DNA of 64,000 bases from Hydrogenophaga pseudoflava NBRC 102511. GTDB lineage: Bacteria > Pseudomonadota > Gammaproteobacteria > Burkholderiales > Burkholderiaceae_C. A program made the translations under genes and the position numbers. Below are positions 46,119 through 54,878 of the stretch, one piece after another; the stretch's first letter is position 1, and every line of letters begins with the position of its first letter. Below the pieces are notes generated by a model, which saw only the letters and a list, made by a program, of their open reading frames with translations, was not told where the DNA came from and made no database searches. Where the stretch lies: contig NZ_BCWQ01000002.1 in assembly GCF_001592285.1 (NCBI RefSeq), positions 310,001-374,000 of the forward strand, in the 5' to 3' direction.

Positions 46119-47984
46119 TCAGCCGGCGATGACGATCACGTCGTCCGCTGGCGTGGCGTCGTAGAGGCGCTCGACCGCATCGGCCCGGCGCGCCAGCACG
46201 GCGCGCTGGTTGACATAGCCCTTGTCGGTGATTTCGCCGGCGTCCATGGAGGGCGGCTGCGCCAGCAGCAGCACACGGGCCACCTTCATGCTGCTGCCCG
46301 TGTGGCGGGCGTTGTGGGCCCGCAGGGCGTCCCGCAGTGCGCCGCGCAGCGCTTCGTGTCCGATGGCGGCCTGCGCGTCGGCGATGCCGAACCGCTCGCG
46401 GAGAGCGACCGGGTTCGGCCACGCCAGCAAGGCGACGTATTCCCGGTCCGCACCCGCCACCACCACGTCGTTGAGCAGCGGGGCGGCCGCGTTGATGGCC
46501 TCGACCCGCAGCGAACCCACGCGCACGAAGATGCCCGACTGCAGCTTGAACTCTTCGGCCACCCGGCCCGCGAAGGCCAGACCCTCGTCGGGCTGGGCGC
46601 GATCCACAAAAGTCACCGCGTCGCCCATGCAGTAGTAGCCCTCGTCGTCGAACACCGAACTTGTCAGTTCGGGCTGGTCGAGGTAACCCGGCATCACCGA
46701 AGGGCCCTTGACGCGCACCTCGAAGCGGTCGTCCTCCAGCGGCACCAGCTTGATGGTCACGCCGGGCTGCGGCAGTCCCACCAGGCCGGCCCTCTCGCCC
46801 GGCCAGTGCACCACGGTGGTGGCGGCGCAGGTTTCGGTCGATCCGTAGCCGGCCACGAACGGGATGCGGCGGCCCAGGTGCTGCACGGCCAGGGCCTGCA
46901 CCCGCGAATAGATGGCATCGGGCAGCTTGGCCCCCGACGATGTGAGGCGGCGCAGCTGGCGGAAGAAGCTGCGCGCCATGTCGGCATCGCGCTCCAGGGC
47001 ATCCACCAGCATGGTGTAGCCGGCCGGCACGCTGCTGAAGCGGGTCGGCGAGATTTCGCGCAGGTTGCGCAGCGTGCGCTCGAAGTCGCCCGGCACCGGA
47101 CGGCCGTCGTCCAGATACAGGGTGCCGCCCTCTTCCAGCACGCTGTTGAAGATGGCCGTGCCGCCCGCCACGTGGCTCCAGGGCAGCCACTCCAGCAGCA
47201 CGGCCTCGGGCATGTCGGGCGTGCGCCGGACGGTGTGGGCGTGCATGGCCATGGTGGCGCACAACATGCCCTGGGTGATGGGCACCGCCTTGGGCACGCC
47301 GGTGGAGCCGGAAGTGAAAAGGTACTTGGCCACGGTGTCCGGCGTGATCGCGTCCACGGACGCCTGCACCGCAGCACCGACAGGGGTGGCGATCAGTTCC
47401 GACCAGGGCGTCGATGCCAGACCTTCCATCGGCTCGCTCACGTGCACCACCCGGACATCGGGCGTGAGCACGGCGCGCAGCGCCTTCTGGTAGCGCGCCG
47501 CCTCCTGCACCAGCACCACGGCCGGGCGGATGAGGGCCACCATGGCCCGCAGTTTCTCGTGGTCGTTGCTGAGCAGGGAGTACGCCGGCGTCACCGGCAC
47601 ATAAGGCATGCGTGCCTGCATGGCCGCCAGTTCGAACACCGCGTGCTCCAGCGAGTTGCCGCTGAGCACCATGACGTTGCGACCGGGCACGCCCAGGTCC
47701 AGCAGCCACTGGGTGACCGCATCCACCTGCGCGCCGGCTTGACCATATGTCAGGCCCAGCCAGCCGGCATGCCCCTCCCGGCGCTGCAGCAGCCAGTGGC
47801 GGTCGGGCCGGGACTGGGCATGGCGCCGCAGCACCGCGGGCAGGTGCGCCTCCACCGTTCCCAGCGGAACACGGCTGCGCATCAGCAGCGAGCCATCGGC
47901 CCGCTCTTCCGTGGCCACATCGCGCTCCAGAAATGGCAGGTCAAGGAAAGGGGTGCAGTGCACGGGGTCCTGGTGGGCATTCAT
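46119..47984 (-). CDS. Feruloyl-CoA-synthase-like AMP-forming CoA ligase, copy 1
   Basis: A 621-aa adenylate-forming ligase. Motifs: FTSGSTGVPKAVP (P-loop), YGSTETCAATT (A5) and ITDKGYVNQR, holding the C-terminal Lys. The ERADGSLLMRS segment near the N-terminus and the overall length match feruloyl-CoA synthases. ATG 47984 is chosen; a TTG at 48008 would start within 5 nt of the operator. The operator-like box at 48013-48025 lies 29 bp upstream, implying control by a MarR repressor. It is paralogous to 54956-56800. Confidence 0.87.
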   Translation of the reverse strand: MNAHQDPVHCTPFLDLPFLERDVATEERADGSLLMRSRVPLGTVEAHLPAVLRRHAQSRPDRHWLLQRREGHAGWLGLTYGQAGAQVDAVTQWLLDLGVPGRNVMVLSGNSLEHAVFELAAMQARMPYVPVTPAYSLLSNDHEKLRAMVALIRPAVVLVQEAARYQKALRAVLTPDVRVVHVSEPMEGLASTPWSELIATPVGAAVQASVDAITPDTVAKYLFTSGSTGVPKAVPITQGMLCATMAMHAHTVRRTPDMPEAVLLEWLPWSHVAGGTAIFNSVLEEGGTLYLDDGRPVPGDFERTLRNLREISPTRFSSVPAGYTMLVDALERDADMARSFFRQLRRLTSSGAKLPDAIYSRVQALAVQHLGRRIPFVAGYGSTETCAATTVVHWPGERAGLVGLPQPGVTIKLVPLEDDRFEVRVKGPSVMPGYLDQPELTSSVFDDEGYYCMGDAVTFVDRAQPDEGLAFAGRVAEEFKLQSGIFVRVGSLRVEAINAAAPLLNDVVVAGADREYVALLAWPNPVALRERFGIADAQAAIGHEALRGALRDALRAHNARHTGSSMKVARVLLLAQPPSMDAGEITDKGYVNQRAVLARRADAVERLYDATPADDVIVIAG

Positions 47985-48012
47985 GTTGAAACAGGGGCGA
48001 TTCGTCAAACAA

Positions 48013-48025
48013 TAAGGTAACCTTA
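48013..48025. promoter_or_regulatory. MarR-type operator, site 1
   Basis: TAAGGT-A-ACCTTA is a perfect 6-1-6 inverted repeat upstream of the minus-strand CoA-ligase gene. Near-identical boxes occur at 48075-48087 and 54923-54935, each in front of a CoA-thioester pathway gene. Sequence and context fit a MarR repressor responsive to an aroyl- or cinnamoyl-CoA. Confidence 0.72.
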
Positions 48026-48048
48026 CCTCACAACAAAAACGTGTTTCA

Positions 48049-48062
48049 TAGGGGAATCCCTA
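48049..48062. repeat. Inverted repeat TAGGG-GAAT-CCCTA between the two operator sites
   Basis: A perfect 5-4-5 inverted repeat sits almost midway between the two MarR-type boxes in the divergent intergenic region. It may be a further protein-binding site or part of a promoter; nothing else is visible. Confidence 0.35.
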
Positions 48063-48074
48063 GTTTTTACAAAG

Positions 48075-48087
48075 CAAGGTTACCTTA
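48075..48087. promoter_or_regulatory. MarR-type operator, site 2
   Basis: CAAGGT-T-ACCTTA, one mismatch from a perfect 6-1-6 repeat, is the same box as site 1 on the opposite strand; the centres are 62 bp apart. A TATAGT (-10-like, 48086-48091) for the plus-strand thiolase gene overlaps its right arm, with TTTACA 14 bp before it; the spacing is suboptimal. Binding here would block the plus-strand transcript. Confidence 0.7.
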
Positions 48088-48157
48088 TAGTTTTCGAGAC
48101 CACTTCTTCTTTTCATCTCAAACGCGCCCCCAGGCTGTGGGGCGGCACCGGAGCGTC

Positions 48158-49327
48158 ATGAGCATTCACGGCAAGGCCTGCATCGCCGGCATCTACGAAC
48201 ACCCGTTGCGTCGCGCCGAAGGCGTGTCGACCGCCCAACTGCACGCCGAGGTCGCGCTGGGCGCCCTGGCCGATGCCGGGCTGACCCTGGACGACGTCGA
48301 TGGCTACTTTTGTGGCGCGGACGCGCCTGGCCTGGGCGGCCTCACCATGGCCGAGTACATCGGGCTGAACCGCCTGCGGCACATCGACACCACCGAGTCC
48401 GGTGGCTCGGCCTACCTGCTGCACGTCAGCCACGCGGCACAGGCGATCGCGGCCGGCCACTGCAAAGTGGCGCTCATCACCATGGCCGACCGGCCCCTGG
48501 CCGCCGCGGCAGGCACGGCGCTGGCGGGCATTGACCGCAACAGCATGCCCAACCTGCCGTTCCAGGCCGCGGTCCCGCCGCCGCCCATGTACGGCTACGC
48601 CATGGTGGCGCGGCGGCACATGCACGAGTTCGGCACCACGCCGGAACAGCTGGCCTGGGTCCGCGTGGCCGCCTCGCACCATGCCCAGCACAACCCCCAT
48701 GCCGTGCACCGCTCGGTGGTGAGCGTCCAGGAGGTGCTCGACTCCCCGATGGTCGCCTCACCCCTGCGCCGGCTCGACTGCTGCGTCATGACCGACGGCG
48801 GCGGCGCCGTGGTGGTGGTGCACCCCGACATCGCCAGGACGCTCAAGCGACCGGTGGTCAAGGTCATCGGTGCCGGCGAAGCCGTCAAGCACCCCAATGC
48901 GGGCCAGATCGATCTCACCTGGTCGGCCGGTGTGCATTCGGGTGCCAAAGCGTTCGCGGAGGCCGGCATCACACCCGCCGACATCGGGTATGCGTCGCTG
49001 TACGACAGCTTCACCATCACCGTCATCGTGCAACTGGAAGACCTGGGCTTCTGCGCCAAGGGCGAGGGTGGGCGCTTCGTCATGGACGGCAACCTGATCG
49101 CCGGTCAGGGGCGCCTGCCCTTCAACACCGATGGCGGTGGCCTGTGCAACAACCACCCGGGCAACAAGGGCGGCATGACCAAGATCCTCGAAGCCGTGCG
49201 GCAGTGCCGCGGCGAAGCCCACCCGGCCGTCCAGGTCCAGCGGCGCGAGTTCGTGCTGGCCCACGGCACCGGCGGCAACCTGGCCAGCGCACACGCCGCG
49301 GGCACCCTCATCCTTCAAGCCGAATAA
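48158..49327 (+). CDS. Thiolase-like (SCP2/Ltp2-type) protein lacking the nucleophilic Cys
   Basis: A 389-aa thiolase-fold protein. The region where thiolases carry the reactive cysteine reads TTESGGSAY (Glu80-Ser-Gly-Gly) with no Cys; the later His motif is kept (CNNHPGNKGG) and the final Cys motif is replaced by AHGTGGN. This pattern is seen in SCP2-type lipid-transfer/Ltp2-like proteins, some of which act as CoA-dependent retro-aldolases together with a DUF35 partner. The next gene, 3 bp away, begins with a DUF35 domain. ATG 48158 has GGAG upstream. Classical thiolase activity is therefore doubtful; aldol-type C-C cleavage is the main alternative. Confidence 0.82.
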   Translation: MSIHGKACIAGIYEHPLRRAEGVSTAQLHAEVALGALADAGLTLDDVDGYFCGADAPGLGGLTMAEYIGLNRLRHIDTTESGGSAYLLHVSHAAQAIAAGHCKVALITMADRPLAAAAGTALAGIDRNSMPNLPFQAAVPPPPMYGYAMVARRHMHEFGTTPEQLAWVRVAASHHAQHNPHAVHRSVVSVQEVLDSPMVASPLRRLDCCVMTDGGGAVVVVHPDIARTLKRPVVKVIGAGEAVKHPNAGQIDLTWSAGVHSGAKAFAEAGITPADIGYASLYDSFTITVIVQLEDLGFCAKGEGGRFVMDGNLIAGQGRLPFNTDGGGLCNNHPGNKGGMTKILEAVRQCRGEAHPAVQVQRREFVLAHGTGGNLASAHAAGTLILQAE

Positions 49328-49330
49328 GCG

Positions 49331-50998
49331 ATGGCGACCTCTCGAAACACCCTTCCCGCCCCCGTTCTCTTTCCCGGCGACGAGCCGTTCTGGGACGCCG
49401 CCCGCGAGGGCCGGCTCATGGGCAAGCACTGCCCCGCCTGCGACCGCGTGCACTACTACCCACGGATTCACTGCCCGTTCTGCGGCCATGGCCAGACGAA
49501 CTGGCGCGAGCTCTCGGGCCGGGGTCGTGTCTATTCGCACTCCATCGTCGAGCGCAGCCCCCGGCCCACCGCGCCGGCCATCATCGAACTGGAAGAAGGC
49601 ATTCGCCTGAGCAGCGTGGTGGTGGACGCCGATGTCCACGCCCTGGCCATCGGCGACGCCGTGACGCTGCGCTTCCTGCCCACCCAGGACGGCCCGCCGG
49701 TGCCCGGCTTCACCACGGTGCACGCCGAGCTGGCCCGCGCCTATTCGGCGCAGGCGCTGCGGGCGCTGAACACGCCCTCCTCCCCGCAGATCGACGCGCT
49801 CACGCAGGTGGCGGTGATCGGTTCCGGTCACATGGGGGTGGGCATCAGCCTGGCCTTCCTGCAGGCCGGTCTGGAGGTGCAACTGGTCGACCAGACCGAT
49901 GCTGCGCTGGACGCCGCAATGGAGCGCATCCGCGACACGCTGGAACATGAACGCGGCAAGGGGCGCATCGACGAGCAGGTCCGTGACGAGCGCCTGGCCC
50001 GCCTGCGCGTGTCCACCGATCTCGCCTCCGTGGCCTCCGCCGGCCTCATCGTCGAGGCCATCTGGGAAGACATGGCCGCCAAACGCGAGCTGTTCGCCCG
50101 CCTGGACGGGCTGGCGCGGCCCGACGCCATCCTGGCGACCAACACGTCGACACTGGACGTGACCGAGATCGCCCGCGCCACCCGCCGGCCCGGCGCGGTG
50201 GTCGGTCTGCACTTCTTCAACCCGGCCCAGGTCATGCGCCTGATCGAGATCGTCCGCACGCCGCTCACCGACGCCCCCACGCTGCAGGCCGCGCAAGCCC
50301 TGGCGGCCCGCATCGGCAAGACCGGCATCGTCGTGGGCGTGTGCGACGGCTTTGTCGGCAACCGGCTGATGATCGTGCGCGAACGCCAGGCCGGCCGACT
50401 GCTGCTGGAAGGCTCGCTGCCCGAACAGGTGGACCGCTTCCTGCGGGAGTTCGGCCTGCCCATGGGCACCTTCGAACTGCAGGACATGGCCGGCGGCATC
50501 GCCCTGATGCACCGCTCCCGCCAACGCCGGGGCGAACGCGACTGGCTGATCCAGCAGCTCTTCGAGCGCGGGCGCCTGGGCCTGCGCGCCGGCCGTGGCT
50601 TCTACCGCTACGAAGCCGGCAAGCGCCGCCCCATCAGCGACCCCGAGGTCACGGCCCTCATCGAGGAAGCCTCGGCGCTCGAAGGCCTGACACGCCGGCG
50701 CATCGACACCGCCGAGCTCCACGACCGGCTGATCCTGCCCATGGTCAACGAAGGCGCCAAGCTGATCCAGGAAGGCATGGTGGAGCGCGCCAGCGACATC
50801 GATCTGATCTGGCAGCTCGGCTACGGCTGGCCGCAATGGAAAGGCGGGCCGATGCACTACGCGGACCAGCTGGGCGCCGCCCAGGTGGTGGCCCGCCTGC
50901 GCGCGCTCCAGGACGTGCATGGCGATGCCTTCAAGCCGGCCGACCTGCTCGTGGAACTGGCCGCGTCCAGCGGCCGACTGACACCCCCTGCCCACTGA
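49331..50998 (+). CDS. DUF35 (Zn-ribbon/OB-fold) fused to 3-hydroxyacyl-CoA dehydrogenase
   Basis: A 555-aa two-part protein. Residues 1-135 form a DUF35 module with a rubredoxin-like zinc ribbon (C34, C37, C48, C51) and an OB-fold. From about 157 on is a full 3-hydroxyacyl-CoA dehydrogenase: VAVIGSGHMGVG (Rossmann), GLHFFNPAQVM with the catalytic His, GFVGNRL, and two C-terminal helical domains. In FadB the dehydrogenase is preceded by an enoyl-CoA hydratase domain; here DUF35 takes that place. DUF35 proteins normally partner thiolase-fold enzymes such as the one encoded just upstream, so a physical complex that oxidises and then cleaves a beta-hydroxyacyl-CoA is inferred. Confidence 0.85.
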   Translation: MATSRNTLPAPVLFPGDEPFWDAAREGRLMGKHCPACDRVHYYPRIHCPFCGHGQTNWRELSGRGRVYSHSIVERSPRPTAPAIIELEEGIRLSSVVVDADVHALAIGDAVTLRFLPTQDGPPVPGFTTVHAELARAYSAQALRALNTPSSPQIDALTQVAVIGSGHMGVGISLAFLQAGLEVQLVDQTDAALDAAMERIRDTLEHERGKGRIDEQVRDERLARLRVSTDLASVASAGLIVEAIWEDMAAKRELFARLDGLARPDAILATNTSTLDVTEIARATRRPGAVVGLHFFNPAQVMRLIEIVRTPLTDAPTLQAAQALAARIGKTGIVVGVCDGFVGNRLMIVRERQAGRLLLEGSLPEQVDRFLREFGLPMGTFELQDMAGGIALMHRSRQRRGERDWLIQQLFERGRLGLRAGRGFYRYEAGKRRPISDPEVTALIEEASALEGLTRRRIDTAELHDRLILPMVNEGAKLIQEGMVERASDIDLIWQLGYGWPQWKGGPMHYADQLGAAQVVARLRALQDVHGDAFKPADLLVELAASSGRLTPPAH

Positions 50999-51005
50999 AA
51001 CTCCG

Positions 51006-52826
51006 ATGCCCACCTACCAAGCGCCCACCGCCGACTGGCAATTTCTCCTGCACGATGTGCTCCGCATCCAGGACCACGCCCACCTGCCCGGCTTTGCCGA
51101 CCTGGCCCCGGAATTCACCGGCCAGGTGCTCGATGCCGCCGCCACCTTTCACCAGGAAGTCCTGCACCCGCTGAACATGGCGGGCGACGCCGAGGGCGCC
51201 CGCATGGTCGACGGCCAGGTGCGCACACCCGCCGGCTTCTCCGAGGCGTGGCAGGCCTACCGCGAGGCGGGCTGGCACCGGCTGAGCCTGCCCGAGTCCC
51301 TGGGCGGCGCCGGGCTGCCCCCCGTGATGGGCGTGCCCGTGAGCGAGCTGCGGGCCGCCACGGGCCATTCGTTCTCGATGTACAGCAGCTTCTGCGCACC
51401 CACCGCGAGCATGCTGTCCAAGCTGGCACCCGACTGGGTCCGCACCCACGTGGTGCCCAAGGTGTCCGCCGGCGAGTGGACCGCCACCATGTGCATGACC
51501 GAGCCGCAGGCGGGCACCGATCTGCGCCAGCTGAACACGCGGGCGGTGCGCCAGCCCGACGGCAGCTGGCGCATCACCGGCCGCAAGATCTTCATCTCGG
51601 GCGGTGACCACGACCTGACCGACAACATCGTCCACATCGTGCTGGCCAAGGTGCCGGACGAGCACGGGCGGCTGGAACCGGGCCTGGCGTCGGTCAACGT
51701 GTTCCTGGTGTCCAAGCGGATGATCGACCCGGCCAGCGGCCAGCTGGGCGCGGCCAACGGCGTCACCGCGGTGTCGATCGAACACAAGATGGGCATCGAA
51801 GGCAGCGCCACCTGCGTGCTGGAGTTCGACGACGCCGTGGCCTGGCGGATCGCGGACGAACGCCGCAGCGGCTCCTCGGCCAACATGGCCCCGATGTTCC
51901 TGCTGATGAACTACGCCCGCGTCAGCACCGCCATGTCCGGCGTGGGCTATGCCGAGATCGCCTGCCAGAACGCCGCCGACTACGCCCGCGAGCGCCTGTC
52001 CGGCCGGGCCGGCGACAAGCCACGCCAGCCCGGCAGCGTGGCCGATCCGATCATTGCCCACGCCGACGTGCGGCGCCTGCTGCTGGAGTCGCGCGCCTTC
52101 TGCGAAGGCGCCCGCGCCGGCGCCATGCGGGCCGCCCTGTGGCAGTCGCTGGCCGAACATTCCACGGACGCCGGCGAGAAGGAGCGCGCCGCCGACCTGC
52201 TGGAAGTGCTCACGCCCGTGATGAAGGCCTTCTACACCGACCGCGGGTTCGATGCCACCGTCGCCTGCCAGCAGGTGCTGGGTGGCCACGGCTACATCAA
52301 GGACTACGGCATCGAGCACTTCGTGCGCAACGCGCGCATCGCCCAGCTGTACGAAGGCGCCAACGGCGTGCAGGCCATGGACCTGGTGCAACGCAAGCTG
52401 ACCGCCCATGGCGGCCGCGCCCAGCGCGCCTTCCTCGACACCCTGCAGACCTCCGTCGCGGCGCTGGAAACCCGCGCCGACCTCGCGGAGTTCGTCCGCC
52501 CGGTGCAGGCGGCCCATGCGCGCATCGGTGAAACCCTGCGCAGCCTGGACCTGCAACGCACCGAGCGCCCCGACGCCATCGCCGGGGGTGCTTACGACCT
52601 GCTCACCGCCATCGGCATCCTGTACGTCGGCTGGAACTGGCTGGAGATGGTCGCCGCCCTGCAGGGCGAGGCGCCCTGCGAACACGCCACCCCCGCCATG
52701 CGGCAGACCAAGCCCGTGCTGGCACGGGTGTGGATGCAGCGCCAGATGCCCCTGATCGACAGCCTGTGCGACCGGATCGCCTCCGGCAACGACAGTCTGG
52801 TGGCCTTGCCGGACGCGCTGGTCTGA
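51006..52826 (+). CDS. Acyl-CoA dehydrogenase (about 600-aa DmdC/FadE5-like class)
   Basis: A 606-aa flavoprotein of the long acyl-CoA dehydrogenase class with an extra C-terminal domain. MCMTEPQAGTDLRQL, ITGRKIFISGGDHDLTD and CQQVLGGHGYIKDYGIEHFVRNARI are conserved FAD and catalytic segments. It would introduce the alpha-beta double bond into a saturated acyl-CoA, for example an arylpropanoyl-CoA, giving the substrate for the hydratase at 45271. It is 7 bp after the fusion gene. Confidence 0.88.
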   Translation: MPTYQAPTADWQFLLHDVLRIQDHAHLPGFADLAPEFTGQVLDAAATFHQEVLHPLNMAGDAEGARMVDGQVRTPAGFSEAWQAYREAGWHRLSLPESLGGAGLPPVMGVPVSELRAATGHSFSMYSSFCAPTASMLSKLAPDWVRTHVVPKVSAGEWTATMCMTEPQAGTDLRQLNTRAVRQPDGSWRITGRKIFISGGDHDLTDNIVHIVLAKVPDEHGRLEPGLASVNVFLVSKRMIDPASGQLGAANGVTAVSIEHKMGIEGSATCVLEFDDAVAWRIADERRSGSSANMAPMFLLMNYARVSTAMSGVGYAEIACQNAADYARERLSGRAGDKPRQPGSVADPIIAHADVRRLLLESRAFCEGARAGAMRAALWQSLAEHSTDAGEKERAADLLEVLTPVMKAFYTDRGFDATVACQQVLGGHGYIKDYGIEHFVRNARIAQLYEGANGVQAMDLVQRKLTAHGGRAQRAFLDTLQTSVAALETRADLAEFVRPVQAAHARIGETLRSLDLQRTERPDAIAGGAYDLLTAIGILYVGWNWLEMVAALQGEAPCEHATPAMRQTKPVLARVWMQRQMPLIDSLCDRIASGNDSLVALPDALV

Positions 52827-52845
52827 ACCCCGCACGCCGATCGTC

Positions 52846-53271
52846 ATGTCCATCGCTGCCCGCGGCTTTTTCTATGTCCAACAGGTCGAGCAGCAAGCCC
52901 GGCGGGTGCTCGACGAGTGCCTGCAGGGCGAAGGCCTGACCGCCGGCCAGTACATGGCGCTGAGCCTGGTGGTGCACCACGAGCCGGTCTCCTCGGCCGA
53001 CCTGGCCCGACGGGCCCGCATGACCGCGCAATCCATGGGTGAGTTCATCCGCACGCTCGAAGCCAAGGGTCTGGTGGAAAAGCGGGTCGACGCCGGCAGC
53101 CGGCGCTCCCTGGCCCTGACGTCCACCACGGTCGGCCGCAAGTTGCTGGTCCGCAGCGACGCCAAGGTCAACGAAGCCGAGCGCCTGTTCTTCGACTGCC
53201 TGAGCGGCGAGGAAAACGCCCACCTGCGGTTGCTGCTCAGCCGCCTGAGAAAACTGCGCACCCCGCAATAG
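52846..53271 (+). CDS. MarR-family transcriptional regulator, copy 1
   Basis: A 141-aa winged-helix regulator starting MSIAARGFFYVQQVEQ. The DNA-binding region is SSADLARRARMTAQSMGEFIRTLEAKGLV with a wing VDAGSRRSLALT. It resembles copy 2 (54314-54754) across the whole length. One or both are the likely readers of the three TAAGGTnACCTTA boxes; the effector may be a CoA thioester, as for FerC/CouR-type MarR proteins. It is the fourth gene of the thiolase operon. Confidence 0.87.
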   Translation: MSIAARGFFYVQQVEQQARRVLDECLQGEGLTAGQYMALSLVVHHEPVSSADLARRARMTAQSMGEFIRTLEAKGLVEKRVDAGSRRSLALTSTTVGRKLLVRSDAKVNEAERLFFDCLSGEENAHLRLLLSRLRKLRTPQ

Positions 53272-53299
53272 TCCCCTCCGTCCCACCCCCACACCCACC

Positions 53300-54268
53300 A
53301 TGACCGATCCCACTGCTCTGCGCCTGCGGGTGCACTCCATGACACGGCAGGCGCCCGCGATCCTGAGCCTCGTGCTTGAGTCGATCGACCACGCGCCCTT
53401 GCCGGCGGCGGCGCCCGGTGCCCATCTGGACCTGCACCTGGCGCCCGGCCTGGCACGCAGCTACTCCATCGTCGGACAGCCCGGGCGGCCCAGCCGTTAC
53501 GAACTGGCGATCGCACGGGATGCCAAGAGCCGCGGGGGGTCCCGTTTCGTGCACGAGAAGCTGCGCGTCGGCGACGAACTGACCGCTTCGGCCCCACGCA
53601 ACCTGTTTCCCCTGGACGAGAGCGCGCCCTTCAGCGCGTTGCTGGCCGGCGGCATCGGCATCACGCCGATCTGGTCGATGGTCCAGCGCCTGGAGTCGCT
53701 GCAAAAGCCCTGGCTTCTGGTGTACGCGGCCCGCAGCCGGGCACACGCCGCCTATCTTGAGGAGATCGAAGCGCTGGCGCGCCACACCCGCGTGGGGCGG
53801 CTGCACTTGCACTTCGATGATGAGCACCAGAACCAGCCGGTCGACCTGCGCGCGGTGCTGGCCGACGTGGGCCACGACGCCCACCTGTATTGCTGCGGAC
53901 CACAACCCATGCTGGCCGCCTACGAGGCCGCCACGGCCGACCGGCCACCGGCGCAGGTGCATCTGGAACGCTTCGGCGCCGATGCGGGCACGGGCCCCGC
54001 CTCGGGCTTCACGGTGGTGCTGGAACGCTCGGGCCAGAGCCTGCAGGTGCCACCGGACCGGTCCATTCTGGACGTGGTGCTGGAAGCGGGCATCAACGCC
54101 CAGTACGGCTGCATGCAGGGCTCCTGCGGACTGTGCGAAACACCCGTGCTCAAGGGTGTTCCCGAGCACCGGGACCACCTGCTGGCCGACAGCGTGAAGG
54201 CGGGCAACCAGGCGATGCTGATCTGCTGCTCGCGCAGCTGCACACCCGAGCTGGTGCTGGACCTCTAG
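53300..54268 (+). CDS. Phthalate-dioxygenase-reductase-type flavin/[2Fe-2S] reductase
   Basis: A 322-aa reductase. FMN-binding domain (ARSYSIVGQPG), NAD-binding domain (GGIGITPIWSMV, YCCGPQPML), and a C-terminal plant-type [2Fe-2S] ferredoxin domain with YGCMQGSCGLCET and a last Cys in LICCSRS. This domain order is that of phthalate dioxygenase reductase and VanB. It would pass electrons to the Rieske oxygenase at 43987-45204, although the two genes are 8 kb apart on opposite strands. Confidence 0.9.
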   Translation: MTDPTALRLRVHSMTRQAPAILSLVLESIDHAPLPAAAPGAHLDLHLAPGLARSYSIVGQPGRPSRYELAIARDAKSRGGSRFVHEKLRVGDELTASAPRNLFPLDESAPFSALLAGGIGITPIWSMVQRLESLQKPWLLVYAARSRAHAAYLEEIEALARHTRVGRLHLHFDDEHQNQPVDLRAVLADVGHDAHLYCCGPQPMLAAYEAATADRPPAQVHLERFGADAGTGPASGFTVVLERSGQSLQVPPDRSILDVVLEAGINAQYGCMQGSCGLCETPVLKGVPEHRDHLLADSVKAGNQAMLICCSRSCTPELVLDL

Positions 54269-54284
54269 CCTGCACACGCGGCCG

Positions 54285-54304
54285 CGGTGCCGTGCGGGGC
54301 ACCG
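54285..54304. terminator. Hairpin between convergent reductase and MarR genes
   Basis: CGGTGCC/GGCACCG with a 6-nt loop in the 45-bp convergent gap. It could act as a bidirectional terminator; no U-tract is visible on either strand. Confidence 0.4.
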
Positions 54305-54313
54305 GCCGCCGGC

Positions 54314-54754
54314 TCAGCCTTCCTGCTGCTGCCGCTGCTGCACCGCGTTGCGGATCCGGCTCAGCGCATGCCGCAGGGTGGCCAGCTCCTCCGGCTGCAG
54401 GCAGCTGAAAAAGTCGCGCTCTGTCTGGTCCACGGCGGCCTCGCAGCGCATCAGCACCGCCCGCCCCTCGGGCGTGGTGGAGATGAGCAGCACCCGGCGG
54501 TTGTTGGGGTCGTCGCGGCGTTCCAGCCACCCCTTGTATTCGAGCGTCTTGACGAACTCCCCCATCGACTGGGCGGTCTTGCGCGCCAGGCGCGACAACT
54601 CGGCGGAAGACAGCGGTTCGTGGTGGGCCACCAGGCTCATCACCAGGTACTGTCCGGCCGTCATGCCATGGGGCGCCAGCACTTCCTCCAGCCGTTGCTG
54701 AACCAGCTGCTCCACTTGCTGGATGTAAAAAAATCCTCGGGTATTGATGGCCAT
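54314..54754 (-). CDS. MarR-family transcriptional regulator, copy 2
   Basis: A 146-aa winged-helix regulator from ATG 54754 (MAINTRGFFYIQQVEQ), chosen because it aligns with the start of copy 1; an upstream ATG at 54898 would add 48 residues with no similarity. HTH: SSAELSRLARKTAQSMGEFVKTLEYKGWL. It is divergent from the second CoA-ligase gene, and the 201-bp region between them holds one MarR-type box and another perfect inverted repeat, suggesting autoregulation. Confidence 0.86.
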   Translation of the reverse strand: MAINTRGFFYIQQVEQLVQQRLEEVLAPHGMTAGQYLVMSLVAHHEPLSSAELSRLARKTAQSMGEFVKTLEYKGWLERRDDPNNRRVLLISTTPEGRAVLMRCEAAVDQTERDFFSCLQPEELATLRHALSRIRNAVQQRQQQEG

Positions 54755-54859
54755 CCGGGTCACTTCTTGTCTTGTTGCACGCCCAGACGGGTCGGTAAGC
54801 CCCGCCAGAAGGTCTGGGGCATGGTAGCGCGCTTCTCGCCTGCGGCTCCCGCCCATCAT

Positions 54860-54878
54860 ATATAAAGCGTGTTTATAT
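54860..54878. promoter_or_regulatory. Perfect 7-5-7 inverted repeat in the copy-2 MarR promoter
   Basis: ATATAAA-GCGTG-TTTATAT lies 106 bp before the MarR ATG and 43 bp from the box at 54921. Its outer arms (TATAAA/TTTATA) match the outer arms of that box, so it may be a second, weaker or regulator-specific site. Confidence 0.5.

Noticed and set aside
45271-47709. An apparent 812-codon frame ending in the enoyl-CoA hydratase.
   Set aside because: Hydratase similarity begins at ATG 46062, which has its own ribosome-binding site; the rest is a shadow of the CoA ligase.
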